A stretch of 64,000 nucleotides of DNA from an uncultured Pelagibacteraceae bacterium (lineage in GTDB: Bacteria; Pseudomonadota; Alphaproteobacteria; Pelagibacterales; Pelagibacteraceae): the NCBI GenBank assembly GCA_902612345.1, contig CACMDE010000001.1, positions 124,001 to 188,000 of the forward strand, given 5' to 3'. Positions 27,277-36,088 of this stretch are shown in pieces (position 1 is the first letter of the stretch; each line of letters starts with the position of its first letter). The position numbers were made by a program, and so were the translations under genes. The notes below the pieces were generated by a model that searched no databases, was not told where the DNA came from, and was given only the letters and a program-made list of their open reading frames with translations.

Positions 27277-27298
27277 AGTGCGGACACAGAGCGGATAA
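27277..27298 (+). repeat. Tandem pair of 11-nt GC-rich units, right of the nuclease module
   Basis: Units AGTGCGGACAC and AGAGCGGATAA follow the EEP stop codon by 7 nt. The first unit, preceded by T, repeats exactly the 11-mer TAGTGCGGACA found before the module at 24891-24901, in the same orientation. Confidence 0.55.
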
Positions 27299-27342
27299 AA
27301 TTAAATTTATCTATATAATTGTTGATAAATATAAGATGCTAA

Positions 27343-27367
27343 GGGGCGTTCTGTTGCCAGGTGCCCC
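27343..27367 (+). repeat. Island 25-bp repeat, right copy bracketing the nuclease module
   Basis: Identical to the 25-bp copy at 24798-24822 and in the same orientation, 2545 bp away. It ends 2 nt before the rnhA stop codon, marking the right boundary of the island against core genes. No T-tract follows, so terminator function is unlikely. Confidence 0.85.
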
Positions 27368-27369
27368 AA

Positions 27370-27792
27370 TTATAAGTATGCCGCTCCCCTAGCAATTAAA
27401 TCTACTTCATTATTTAATTTATCAGTTGAGTGTGCTTTTACCCAACTCCATTTAATATCAAATTCATTTACAAGTAGATCTAACTCTATCCAAAGATCTT
27501 TATTTTTAACTTTTTGTTTACTAGCAGTTTTCCATCCATTTTTTTTCCAATTATAAATCCATTCAGTTATTCCAGATTTTACATATTTAGAATCTGTAAA
27601 AATTTGAACCTTACTACCTTTAGGGATTTTTTTTAGAGCTTTAATTGGTGCCAACAATTCCATCTGATTATTTGTTGTATCTTTTTTACTTCCTTTAATT
27701 TCAGTTTTTTTTCCATCATTTATTATTATTGCTGCCCAACCACCTTTACCTGGATTTCCTATACATGAACCATCAGTGTATACTTTAATCAT
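27370..27792 (-). CDS. rnhA: Ribonuclease HI
   Basis: Degrades the RNA strand of RNA-DNA hybrids. The 140-residue length is normal. Catalytic residues appear in VYTDGSCIGNPGKGGWAA (Asp), TNNQMELLAPIKAL (Glu), IFTDSKYVKSGI (Asp) and KAHSTDKLNNEVD (His and Asp). It overlaps the thrB stop by one base and is the last gene of the long minus-strand run. A second RNase H, rnhB, is at 43.3 kb. Confidence 0.96.
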   Translation of the reverse strand: MIKVYTDGSCIGNPGKGGWAAIIINDGKKTEIKGSKKDTTNNQMELLAPIKALKKIPKGSKVQIFTDSKYVKSGITEWIYNWKKNGWKTASKQKVKNKDLWIELDLLVNEFDIKWSWVKAHSTDKLNNEVDLIARGAAYL

Positions 27793-28760
27793 TATTTTAA
27801 GTAATCCTTAAATGCATTTATATTCTGATGATACTTTAGTTTTTGAATATACTCTCTTGGATCTTTAATTTTTATATAAGCATCTTTTGGAGTATTTAAA
27901 TAATCATATGCTCTTGTTAGCAAATATCTTAGTGCTGAACCTCGGCAAAGTATATTAAAATATTTCTTCTCGTTATTATTTAGCTTTCGAATACTTTCAT
28001 ATCCTTTAATAAGGTTTGTAGATTTACTTTTGTTTAAGAAATATTTTCTTCCTCTTTTATTAAAACATAAGGCGTTAATACAAATTGAAAGTTCATAAGC
28101 CAAAAAGTCGTTTGCTGAAAAATAAAAATCTATAAATCCATAATATTTTCTTTTATAGAAAAAAATATTATCAATAAATAAATCACAGTGAATAATTCCA
28201 GAATTTAGTTTCTTAGGCCAAGATTTTTTTAAATATTTATATTCATTTCTCATATCGTCTAAAATATTTTTTTGAACTTTATTTATTCTTTTGTTTATTG
28301 TAGCAAGTAATTTATTTAATTTTGGTACCGCTAATGTATTATTTCTATAAAGCCTAAGTTTTTTTGATGCATTATGTAATCTAGCAATATTTTTTCCTAC
28401 AATATAGCAATCTCTTGGTGACAAAGCTTTTTTATCTTTGCCATTAAGAAAGCTAACAATGCATGCATTTTTTTTTTTTAGTTTTATAAGATGTTTTCCA
28501 TTTATTGATCTAACTGGTTCAGGACATTTGATCTTTAGTTTTGAAAGTCCATACATCAACTTCATAAAAAAAGGCAAATCTTTTGAATTAACTCTTTTTT
28601 CAAAAATAGTTAGAATATATTTTTTACTTTTAGTCTTTATAAGGTAATTTGTATTCTCAATTCCTTTTTTAATACCTGAAAAACTTAAGATTTTTCCTAT
28701 ATTGAATTTTTTTTCAATTATTTGAATTTCTTTTTGATTAATTTTTGTATAAACAGCCAT
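27792..28760 (-). CDS. thrB: Homoserine kinase, phosphotransferase (APH) type
   Basis: Phosphorylates homoserine for threonine synthesis. The 322-residue protein has the APH-like kinase fold of the alphaproteobacterial ThrB: MAVYTKINQKEI, KGIENTNYLI, the catalytic SGIIHCDLFIDNIFF (HxDxxxxN) and the metal-binding YGFIDFYFS. It shares end bases with ispH upstream and rnhA downstream (ispH-thrB-rnhA order). The partner thrC is at 20.8 kb. Confidence 0.93.
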   Translation of the reverse strand: MAVYTKINQKEIQIIEKKFNIGKILSFSGIKKGIENTNYLIKTKSKKYILTIFEKRVNSKDLPFFMKLMYGLSKLKIKCPEPVRSINGKHLIKLKKKNACIVSFLNGKDKKALSPRDCYIVGKNIARLHNASKKLRLYRNNTLAVPKLNKLLATINKRINKVQKNILDDMRNEYKYLKKSWPKKLNSGIIHCDLFIDNIFFYKRKYYGFIDFYFSANDFLAYELSICINALCFNKRGRKYFLNKSKSTNLIKGYESIRKLNNNEKKYFNILCRGSALRYLLTRAYDYLNTPKDAYIKIKDPREYIQKLKYHQNINAFKDYLK

Positions 28761-29701
28761 TAGTTTAATTTATTTGGAATTTTGAAAGTTATATTTTCTT
28801 TTATAATTTCTACTTCCTTAATTTCAACTTCATATTTATTTTTAAGACTATTAATAAAATTATTTACTAAAATTTCAGGAGCAGAGGCTCCTGATGATAT
28901 ACCAATGGTACTACATTTGTTTATTTCATCAAAGGGCGCTGAACTTTCAGAGTGTATCAGCATCGATTTTTTACAGCCAGAATTTTTTGCAACTTCAACC
29001 AATCTTACAGAGTTTGATGAATTTCTACTACCTATTACAAAAAACATTTCACACAATTTTGCAATATTTTTAACTGCACTTTGCCTATTTGTTGTTGCAT
29101 AACAAATATCTTCTTTTTTTGGTTCTTTAATTTCAGGAAATTTAATTCGTAATTTTTCTATAATTTCCTTCGTATCGTCCACCGATAAAGTTGTTTGAGT
29201 TACATAAGCTATATTTTTTTTTGTATTCATATATTTTTCTACATCCTCAATAGATTCAATTAAATCAATCGACCCTTCGGGTAATTGACCTATTGTTCCA
29301 ATAACTTCTGGATGATTTTTATGGCCAATTAACAAAATATGATTTCCTGCTTTATGTAAGTTTTCAGCTTCTCTATGAACTTTCGATACCAATGGACAAG
29401 TAGCATCAATATAAGTCATTTTTAAACCCTCTGCTTCTACTGGAACAGACTTTGGAACTCCGTGTGCAGAAAATATTACTGGTCTGGATTTGTCATTAAT
29501 TTCACTTAGCTCCTCAATAAATATAGCTCCAATTTTTTTTAAACTTTCAACAACGTGTTTATTATGAACTATTTCATGTCTTACATAAACTGGGGCACCA
29601 AATTTATCTATACTTTTTTTAACAATCTCAATAGCTCTATCTACTCCTGCACAAAATCCTCTTGGGGCAGCTAATAATATTTTTATTTTATGCTTGTTCA
29701 T
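28760..29701 (-). CDS. ispH: 4-hydroxy-3-methylbut-2-enyl diphosphate reductase
   Basis: Last step of the MEP pathway, giving IPP and DMAPP, the building blocks for the carotenoids made by the neighbouring crt genes. The iron-sulphur cysteines lie in APRGFCAGVDRAIEIV, YIDATCPLVSKVH and MFFVIGSRNSSNS with the preceding DICYATTNRQ. The ATG at 29701 is preferred over an upstream TTG at 29710. Overlaps the end of blh by 14 nt, so translation is likely coupled. Confidence 0.95.
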   Translation of the reverse strand: MNKHKIKILLAAPRGFCAGVDRAIEIVKKSIDKFGAPVYVRHEIVHNKHVVESLKKIGAIFIEELSEINDKSRPVIFSAHGVPKSVPVEAEGLKMTYIDATCPLVSKVHREAENLHKAGNHILLIGHKNHPEVIGTIGQLPEGSIDLIESIEDVEKYMNTKKNIAYVTQTTLSVDDTKEIIEKLRIKFPEIKEPKKEDICYATTNRQSAVKNIAKLCEMFFVIGSRNSSNSVRLVEVAKNSGCKKSMLIHSESSAPFDEINKCSTIGISSGASAPEILVNNFINSLKNKYEVEIKEVEIIKENITFKIPNKLN

Positions 29702-30587
29702 TTTTCTCAATTAAATATTCCAATAATATATGTGGAAAGGTTAGTGACGCCAAACCAATAAATATTACTTTTGATATAGCACTATCTAAAAGATAATAAT
29801 TCTTCAAATACAATAAAGACATTAAGAATAAAATACCTGTTAAAATTGTTAAAGGCATTGCTTTTATTACAAATTCTTTAAATCCATTTATAAAATTATT
29901 TCTATTTAGTTCATTTGAAAGTTTAAACGAATGTCTAATAGAATGTAAAAAACAGAAATAAATTGTAAATGCCAGTATTGGACTTAAAAAATAGTTTAAT
30001 AGTAAAATAGATGTAAAATCCATTATAAGAAGAGATTTGACATCAATCTGTTTATTTAAAGAGATCAAAATATTTGCAAAAAAACTAATTATTATTAACA
30101 AATATAAAAACTCATTCGAAATCAATAGGCTTTGTGAGATATCAAAGTTTAAGTTTTTAAAAATTTCTAAAGTTTCGTTTTTATGAAATAACAGTGGAGC
30201 TATAATTACGAGAGAGCCTTTAAACAAATAGATTATATCATAATTTGTTTTATAATTAATAAATTCGGAGTCTTCCTTTCCAAAATGAAAAGAAGCAACT
30301 ATCAAAAAAACAAATAGCAAAATTTTGGGAAACAGTAGCCATAACAAGATTACTAATAAGCCGATTAAAATATAAAAAATATAAAAAATCATACTCGATT
30401 TATAATTAAGTATTCTTAATAATTTTTTACCTTTTATATGATCCAACGCTCCGTGAGATATTCCTAAGCTTAATATCAAAAATAAAGATAAAATTAGTAA
30501 GTTTTTATCCCTTAAATATTGAAAGGCAGATAAAAATATACATACATTAAAAAAAATTAGTGAATGATAGAAATTGATTTTATTCAT
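29688..30587 (-). CDS. blh: Beta-carotene 15,15'-dioxygenase, Brp/Blh family
   Basis: Cleaves beta-carotene to two retinal molecules, the chromophore of proteorhodopsin. The 299-residue protein is polytopic with about eight helices and iron-ligand histidines in LSLGISHGALDHIKG, VASFHFGKEDSEF and FLHSIRHSF. It lies directly after crtY, the enzyme that makes its substrate, with a 5-nt gap. No rhodopsin gene is in this window, so the retinal acceptor must be encoded elsewhere. Confidence 0.93.
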   Translation of the reverse strand: MNKINFYHSLIFFNVCIFLSAFQYLRDKNLLILSLFLILSLGISHGALDHIKGKKLLRILNYKSSMIFYIFYILIGLLVILLWLLFPKILLFVFLIVASFHFGKEDSEFINYKTNYDIIYLFKGSLVIIAPLLFHKNETLEIFKNLNFDISQSLLISNEFLYLLIIISFFANILISLNKQIDVKSLLIMDFTSILLLNYFLSPILAFTIYFCFLHSIRHSFKLSNELNRNNFINGFKEFVIKAMPLTILTGILFLMSLLYLKNYYLLDSAISKVIFIGLASLTFPHILLEYLIEKNEQA

Positions 30588-30592
30588 ATAAA

Positions 30593-31657
30593 TTAAAGAA
30601 TATTTTTAATAAAAATCCATTTTGGCATTTTTAAAACTATAACAAAATCCTCAAAAAAATTACTTTTATTTGATAAAAATTTTATAACTGTTTTAGAGGG
30701 TGCTTTAAACATATTTAAGAATATATTTGGCATTTTTTCTGGATATCTTTTTAAAACATTTAAAAATATACTATCAAGAAAATGATATTTTTTTCCAATA
30801 TGATAAGGTTTTAAATTTTTAATGTTTTCAATATTGTTACATATATATTTGCAATGATCTTGAATATTTAGGAAAGTATAACCAGTGCTTAGACGAGTCA
30901 TACCTCCAGCAGACCCAATATTTATTATATTTTTTTCAATAATATTTTGTGGATAAAAAAGTGGAATAGCACCCTCTTCTTGATAATTAATTTTATAGTT
31001 ATTTATTTTAAGAGTTTGTTTTATATATTTTTGTAATTGCTCATCATAATCTTGAAGTGATTTATCATTCATTCTAGATAACCAAGTAGTTTCAATCAAT
31101 GCCTTATTTTTTGCAAATGGTAGAGTATAAAAAAAATGTATACTATCTCTTTGATCGCAATCAAAATCCATTAAATTAAAAATTTGATCATCGAAAATAT
31201 TTTTTGAAGTTTCGATTTCTACACCTTTAAAATGTTGCCAGAGATTTTCTTCATTTTTTTGCTCCGCAGGTATACTATTAAATATAATTGAATTATCTAA
31301 ATTTAATTGATCTGTATTTTTAAAAAATTTAATATTTTTATTTTGTTTTAATTGATTTAAGATTTTTTTATAAAATAAACCACTATCTATTGTCTGATAA
31401 GGGTATTCTTCGTTTATAATTTCATGTGACTCTGATTTTGAATTAATTGAAAAATTGTTCCAATTTTTGATTATGCAATCATCAAAATTATGTTCAGTAA
31501 CTTTCCAAAATGACCATGTTTTATCTCTCTTATATTTTTCTCTAATTTCAACAATGGCTAATGATTTATTTTTTATTTTATTATTAATATCTAGTTCATA
31601 GGCTAAAGATAGCCCTGCACAACCACCTCCTAAAATTACATAATCATATTCTTTCAT
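30593..31657 (-). CDS. crtY: Lycopene beta-cyclase
   Basis: Cyclises both ends of lycopene to beta-carotene. The 354-residue flavoprotein starts with the dinucleotide-binding motif YVILGGGCAGLSLAYEL and has TWSFWK, the LIETTWLS region and IGSAGGMTRLSTGYTF typical of CrtY. The ATG at 31657 is chosen over a TTG one codon upstream. It overlaps crtB by 14 nt. Confidence 0.93.
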   Translation of the reverse strand: MKEYDYVILGGGCAGLSLAYELDINNKIKNKSLAIVEIREKYKRDKTWSFWKVTEHNFDDCIIKNWNNFSINSKSESHEIINEEYPYQTIDSGLFYKKILNQLKQNKNIKFFKNTDQLNLDNSIIFNSIPAEQKNEENLWQHFKGVEIETSKNIFDDQIFNLMDFDCDQRDSIHFFYTLPFAKNKALIETTWLSRMNDKSLQDYDEQLQKYIKQTLKINNYKINYQEEGAIPLFYPQNIIEKNIINIGSAGGMTRLSTGYTFLNIQDHCKYICNNIENIKNLKPYHIGKKYHFLDSIFLNVLKRYPEKMPNIFLNMFKAPSKTVIKFLSNKSNFFEDFVIVLKMPKWIFIKNIL

Positions 31658-32534
31658 CAAGTCTTACATCCTCACTTATTATTTCATGCTCTCTCTTTCT
31701 TTGATGAGGCTCTGTACCTTTTAGAAAAAGTAATATTAAATCAAATACAGATAAAATTGTTTGGTACATTTTACCAAAATTATTTACATATATTTTGCCA
31801 GATTTTTCATAATTTTTCATATTTCGTTTATTTAATATTTTTCTTCCAATCTGCCTATAAACTCTTCTAGCCACAATTATTGAAAATCTATATTTAAATG
31901 GAATTTTTTTTATTGAACTGAAAGAACTTTCATAAAACATATCTGCAAGCTTTAAGGTTGCTTCAATATTTTCAAAATCGGGTTTAATATATTGCCTACT
32001 CATTTTTTTATCTTCAATCACATCTCTTGCTATATTTGTTAATTGCATTGCTATTCCAAGGTCTATGGCGCCTCTCAATGACCTTGTATCATTTACATTC
32101 AATATTTTAGCCATCATTAATCCAACAGTTCCAGCAACTCTATATGAGTAAACCAATAAATCTTTTACAGACCTTAAATAAACTTTTGGTTTTAAATCTG
32201 AACCAACTCCCTCTATGAGGTCATCTAAAATGATTCTTTTAATATTGTTATTATCTGCAATTATAATCATATCACTTAGTATTGTGCTATGTTCATCTTG
32301 ATCAATTAATTTATTATCAAAATTTGTTTGTTCATAAATTGTTTTAAACATATCTCTTATGTTGTTAAATCTTTCTATTCTTAATTCCAAACTTATTTTT
32401 TCGTCTACTATATCATCCAAAATCCTGCAGAAAGCGTATAGTTTCGAGCAGTCGTGATAAATATTCTTAGGTAAAAAAAAACCAGCCCAATTAAAGGATT
32501 TTGCAAAAAGAGCTAGATAGTTTTTTTTTTTCAT
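31644..32534 (-). CDS. crtB: Phytoene synthase
   Basis: Joins two GGPP to phytoene. The 296-residue protein has both Asp-rich motifs: YAFCRILDDIVDE and LTNIARDVIEDKK, along with YRVAGTVGLMMAKIL. Length is normal. It overlaps crtI by 4 nt and crtY by 14 nt. Its substrate enzyme GGPP synthase (crtE/ispA-type) is not in the window. Confidence 0.95.
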   Translation of the reverse strand: MKKKNYLALFAKSFNWAGFFLPKNIYHDCSKLYAFCRILDDIVDEKISLELRIERFNNIRDMFKTIYEQTNFDNKLIDQDEHSTILSDMIIIADNNNIKRIILDDLIEGVGSDLKPKVYLRSVKDLLVYSYRVAGTVGLMMAKILNVNDTRSLRGAIDLGIAMQLTNIARDVIEDKKMSRQYIKPDFENIEATLKLADMFYESSFSSIKKIPFKYRFSIIVARRVYRQIGRKILNKRNMKNYEKSGKIYVNNFGKMYQTILSVFDLILLFLKGTEPHQRKREHEIISEDVRLDERI

Positions 32535-33994
32535 TGAATTATTTTATCTAAAACTTTAGCTGATGAAAGAACTCCAGGAACTCCTGCGCCTGGATGAGTT
32601 CCCGCACCTACAAAGTAAAGTCCGTCATAAATTTCTGATTTATTATGAAATCTAAAATAAGCAGATTGAGTAAATTTTGGTTGAATTGAAAAACCAGAAC
32701 CATATTTAGTATTTAGATCATTTTCAAAATAATCAGGTGTTAAATAAAAATCTTCAACAATATTTTCTTTCAAATTTGGCATTAGGTCATTCTCCATTTT
32801 CTCGATCACTAAATTTTTCATTTTTTCTCCCTCAACCTTCCAATCGATATTTGATTGATTGTTTGGAACCGGAACAAGAACATAAAAACAATCGTGACCT
32901 TCTGGAGCCATTGATTTGTCAGTAGCGGAAGGTCTGTGCAGATAATAACTAATATCATTGTTCAACTTCTTATTATCAAAAATGTCTTCCAAATGTTCTT
33001 TATATTTATTTCCAAACTTAATTGTATGATGTTCAACATCATTATAAATTTTTTTAGTACCAAAATAATAAACAAATAGTCCCATTGAATATTCCATTCT
33101 ATTTTTTTTCCAATTAAATAGGAAAGGATTATTCTTATTTAGATTTAGCAAGTTGTCATAAACTGCAGGCGGATCAGCATTACATATAATATAATTTGCA
33201 TTTATATTTTCCTTATTGTCTAATGTAACGCCAATAATCTTTTTATGATCTAACATTATCTTTTTAACTTCATGACCTTTGATAATTTCTATTCCAACTT
33301 CTTTCATTAATTTTTCTAGTCCACTTATAATTTTACCTGTTCCACCCATGGAATAATGAATACCCCATTTTTTTTCTAAGTATAAAATTAGTCCATAAAT
33401 CGAAGTCGTTGTAAAAGGATTACCTCCTACTAATAGTGGGTGCATGCTTAACATCCTTCTTAATTTTTCATTTTTAATAAACGAAGAAACCAAAGAATAA
33501 ACTGATTTGTAACTTTTTAATTTTAATAAAGCTGGCAATTGTTGCATCATTACAAATGGTTTATCAAACGGTACATCAGATAACTCAGTAAATCCTTTGT
33601 CAAAAATTTTTTTTGTAAAATTTACTAGTTTCGAGTATCCTTCTACATCATCGGTATTAATTTTATTAATTTGATTTTTCATTTCAGTCTCATTTCCAGA
33701 ATAATTAAACCTTGATTTATCTTCAAATACAAATTGGTACCAAGTCTTAAGTGGTTGTAATTTTATATAATCTTTTGAATCTTTATTAAATAATTCGAAT
33801 AATTCATTAATAAGATATGGTGCCGTTATAACTGTTGGTCCACCATCGTAAATAAATCCATTTCTTTTGAATACCCTAGCTCTACCACCGAGATCATTAT
33901 GTTTTTCAATTAAAGTAACATTGTGACCTTTTGCTTTGAGGCGAAGTGCGGCAGCGATACCTCCAAAACCAGAACCTATAATTATCGAATCCAT
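32531..33994 (-). CDS. crtI: Phytoene desaturase
   Basis: Desaturates phytoene to lycopene. The 487-residue FAD protein begins IIGSGFGGIAAALRLKAKGH, with LGGRARVFKRNGFIYDGGPT following, and ends with the carotenoid oxidoreductase signature YFVGAGTHPGAGVPGVLSSA. First gene of the crtI-crtB-crtY-blh set, starting 32 nt after the ATP synthase b-subunit gene on the same strand. Confidence 0.96.
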   Translation of the reverse strand: MDSIIIGSGFGGIAAALRLKAKGHNVTLIEKHNDLGGRARVFKRNGFIYDGGPTVITAPYLINELFELFNKDSKDYIKLQPLKTWYQFVFEDKSRFNYSGNETEMKNQINKINTDDVEGYSKLVNFTKKIFDKGFTELSDVPFDKPFVMMQQLPALLKLKSYKSVYSLVSSFIKNEKLRRMLSMHPLLVGGNPFTTTSIYGLILYLEKKWGIHYSMGGTGKIISGLEKLMKEVGIEIIKGHEVKKIMLDHKKIIGVTLDNKENINANYIICNADPPAVYDNLLNLNKNNPFLFNWKKNRMEYSMGLFVYYFGTKKIYNDVEHHTIKFGNKYKEHLEDIFDNKKLNNDISYYLHRPSATDKSMAPEGHDCFYVLVPVPNNQSNIDWKVEGEKMKNLVIEKMENDLMPNLKENIVEDFYLTPDYFENDLNTKYGSGFSIQPKFTQSAYFRFHNKSEIYDGLYFVGAGTHPGAGVPGVLSSAKVLDKIIQ

Positions 33995-34026
33995 AATATT
34001 TAAATTTAACCTATATAAGCTAAATT

Positions 34027-34524
34027 TTAAGAATTAATTTTTTTTAACTCAGTCTTAGTTTCTTCTAGATTTTTATTGAAAAGATTGTCGAGTTTAGACT
34101 TATCGACAGAGGTAGAGATGATTTTTTTAACTGATGCAATGGATATTTTTATAGACGTGTTTTTAATATCTTTTATAGCATTTTCTTTCATTTGATTAAT
34201 TTTTTGTTGAACAGTATTTTTTCTAATTTCAGATGAATTATGAAACTTTTCATTCATTTCTAATACAAGTTTTTCGCTATCATCTTTAGCTTTTTTTAAA
34301 ATTTTATTTACCTCTTTATCTGCCGTATTTAACTTCTTTTGAGCATCATCTAACATCCTTTTTGTTTCTGCTCTAAGTTTTTCACTCTCATCAATTTCTT
34401 TTTTAATATCTGTAATCATGTTGGCTAGTATTTCATTTACTTTTCCTGGAACTTTTAAATAAATTAAAACTCCAAAAAAAATAAAGAATGATATAGCTAC
34501 CCAAAATGTTGCATCAAAAGTCAT
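34027..34524 (-). CDS. atpF: F0 ATP synthase subunit b
   Basis: Peripheral stalk subunit. The 165-residue protein has one N-terminal membrane helix (WVAISFFIFFGVLIYL) followed by a long charged coiled coil, the standard layout. Overlaps the b' gene by 4 nt. In Alphaproteobacteria the stalk is a b/b' heterodimer, matching the two adjacent genes. The F1 genes are not in this window. Confidence 0.9.
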   Translation of the reverse strand: MTFDATFWVAISFFIFFGVLIYLKVPGKVNEILANMITDIKKEIDESEKLRAETKRMLDDAQKKLNTADKEVNKILKKAKDDSEKLVLEMNEKFHNSSEIRKNTVQQKINQMKENAIKDIKNTSIKISIASVKKIISTSVDKSKLDNLFNKNLEETKTELKKINS

Positions 34525-35099
34525 AGAGTTTTATTTTTGTTGGCGACATCATTAACAATCGCTGTAATACTACTATTGTTAACATTGGCACCAATTAGTT
34601 GATTAACCATATCTCCAGACATCTCAACTGCAATCTTATTTATTTTTTCAGGAGATTTCTTTTTTAGTTCTTCAATTTCAGCTTCTACAATTTTTACTTC
34701 TTTATCTAATTCTTGCTCAAGTTTTTCCCTTTTTTTATTAATATCATTTAACAATTTTTTTCTTGATTCATTAAAAATATTTTTTGCTTCTATTTTTGAT
34801 TTCAAAATAATATTTTCAAACTCTTTTATTTTATCTTCACTATCATTTCTTTGTTTTTCAGCTAATTCTAAATTATCTAAAATCTGTAATTTTCTTGTTT
34901 CAAGATTATCACTAATTTTAGGTAAAATTAATTTTGATAAAACTAAAAATAAAATTCCAAAAGTTATGACTAACCAAAATATTTGAGAAAACCAAAACTC
35001 TGGATCAAGTTGAGGCATACCTCCACTTTCGGCTGCATGTATAAAATTTATTAAAAAAAAATATACAATAAAAGTCTTTAATAAAATTTTTTTTAACAT
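34521..35099 (-). CDS. atpG: F0 ATP synthase subunit b'
   Basis: Second peripheral stalk subunit. The 192-residue protein has a hydrophobic leader (residues 1-22), GGMPQLDPEFWFSQIFWLVITFGILF as the membrane helix region (key part PQLDPEFW, hallmark of b'), and a long coiled coil. The extra leader before the b' helix is common in this group. It lies between atpE and atpF. The symbol atpF' (or atpG, atpX) varies between annotations. Confidence 0.88.
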   Translation of the reverse strand: MLKKILLKTFIVYFFLINFIHAAESGGMPQLDPEFWFSQIFWLVITFGILFLVLSKLILPKISDNLETRKLQILDNLELAEKQRNDSEDKIKEFENIILKSKIEAKNIFNESRKKLLNDINKKREKLEQELDKEVKIVEAEIEELKKKSPEKINKIAVEMSGDMVNQLIGANVNNSSITAIVNDVANKNKTL

Positions 35100-35102
35100 T
35101 AA

Positions 35103-35330
35103 TTAAAATGCAAATAAAATTATTAACGCAACAACTAATCCAAATAAACCAGTAGCTTCCGCTAATGCGAAACCTAACAATAAGTTTGGAAATTGTTTTT
35201 GAGCTGCTGAAGGATTTCTCATTGCTCCAGATAGGTAATTACCAAAAATAATTCCTATTCCAACTCCTGCACCTGCTAGAGCGATAGCTGCTAAACCTGC
35301 TCCAATCATTTTTGCTGCTTCTAGTTCCAT
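35103..35330 (-). CDS. atpE: F0 ATP synthase subunit c
   Basis: Proton-carrying ring subunit. The 75-residue two-helix hairpin has the glycine-rich first helix (GAGLAAIALAGAGVGIGIIFG), the polar loop RNPSAAQKQ, and the second helix with the ion-binding carboxylate in LLGFALAEATGLFGLVVAL. A strong Shine-Dalgarno site precedes it, in keeping with the high copy number of subunit c. Confidence 0.97.
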   Translation of the reverse strand: MELEAAKMIGAGLAAIALAGAGVGIGIIFGNYLSGAMRNPSAAQKQFPNLLLGFALAEATGLFGLVVALIILFAF

Positions 35331-35335
35331 TATAA

Positions 35336-35341
35336 CCTCCT
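35336..35341 (-). promoter_or_regulatory. Strong ribosome binding site of atpE
   Basis: AGGAGG on the minus strand, 5 nt before the atpE ATG. Most genes in the window lack such a full site. It fits the need for about ten c subunits per complex. Confidence 0.7.
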
Positions 35342-35347
35342 ATAAAT

Positions 35348-36082
35348 TTAATGGTGTAAATTTAATGCATCATTTAAATAGATACATGTTAAAATTGCAA
35401 ATACATAAGCTTGAAGAAATGCTACTAAAATTTCCAAACCAGTAAGTGCTACTGAAAAGCCAAGAGGAAGCCATCCTCCCACTATTCCTAGGCTTACAAC
35501 AAAGCCTCCGAATACTTTCATCATTGTGTGTCCTGCCATCATATTGGCAAATAATCTAACCGATAAACTTATCGGTCTACTTAAATACGAAATAATTTCT
35601 ATAACTACAATTAATGGTAATAAAACCATAGGCACACCACTTGGTACAAATAATTTTAAATAACCTAACCCGTGCTTAATGAAGCCAATTATTGTTACTC
35701 CAATAAATATAAATGCCGCCAATACAAATGTTACAATTATATGACTAGTTACCGTAAATGTGTAGGGTATCATTCCTAACATATTGCAGAATAGTACAAA
35801 CATAAATAGTGAAAAAATAAAAGAGAAATATGGTTTTGCTTTTGAACCAGCGGTATCACTAATCATTTTAGCAATAAATGAATAACTTAGTTCTCCCAGC
35901 AACTGTAATTTTGAGGGAATTATTGAATTTTTTTTTGCACCAAAGTTAAAGATTAAAAGAATTGTAATTGTACTTATAATCATGAACAAGCTTGCGTTTG
36001 TAAAAGAAATGTCTATTTCACCAACTTTTATTTCTGGCCCAATTCTGTATACGTTGAATTGAGTCATTGGATTTGCTGCCAT
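35348..36082 (-). CDS. atpB: F0 ATP synthase subunit a
   Basis: Forms the proton half-channels next to the c ring. The 244-residue protein has five to six helices, with the essential arginine in the helix ISLSVRLFANMMAGHTMMK and the conserved LGMIPYTFTVTSHI. Starts 6 nt after atpI. Length matches bacterial subunit a. Confidence 0.97.
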   Translation of the reverse strand: MAANPMTQFNVYRIGPEIKVGEIDISFTNASLFMIISTITILLIFNFGAKKNSIIPSKLQLLGELSYSFIAKMISDTAGSKAKPYFSFIFSLFMFVLFCNMLGMIPYTFTVTSHIIVTFVLAAFIFIGVTIIGFIKHGLGYLKLFVPSGVPMVLLPLIVVIEIISYLSRPISLSVRLFANMMAGHTMMKVFGGFVVSLGIVGGWLPLGFSVALTGLEILVAFLQAYVFAILTCIYLNDALNLHH

Positions 36083-36088
36083 GTTTAT

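Noticed and set aside
24798-27367. The 25-bp repeats as rho-independent terminators
   Set aside because: They can form a short stem, but no T-run follows and one copy lies between divergent genes where no terminator is needed.
23530-27367. Integron attC sites or CRISPR array
   Set aside because: No GTTRRRY/RYYYAAC core pairs, no integrase, and repeat spacing is gene-sized and irregular with no regular spacers or cas genes.
22623-27369. Prophage or transposon
   Set aside because: No capsid, portal, terminase, integrase or transposase gene, and no terminal inverted repeats.
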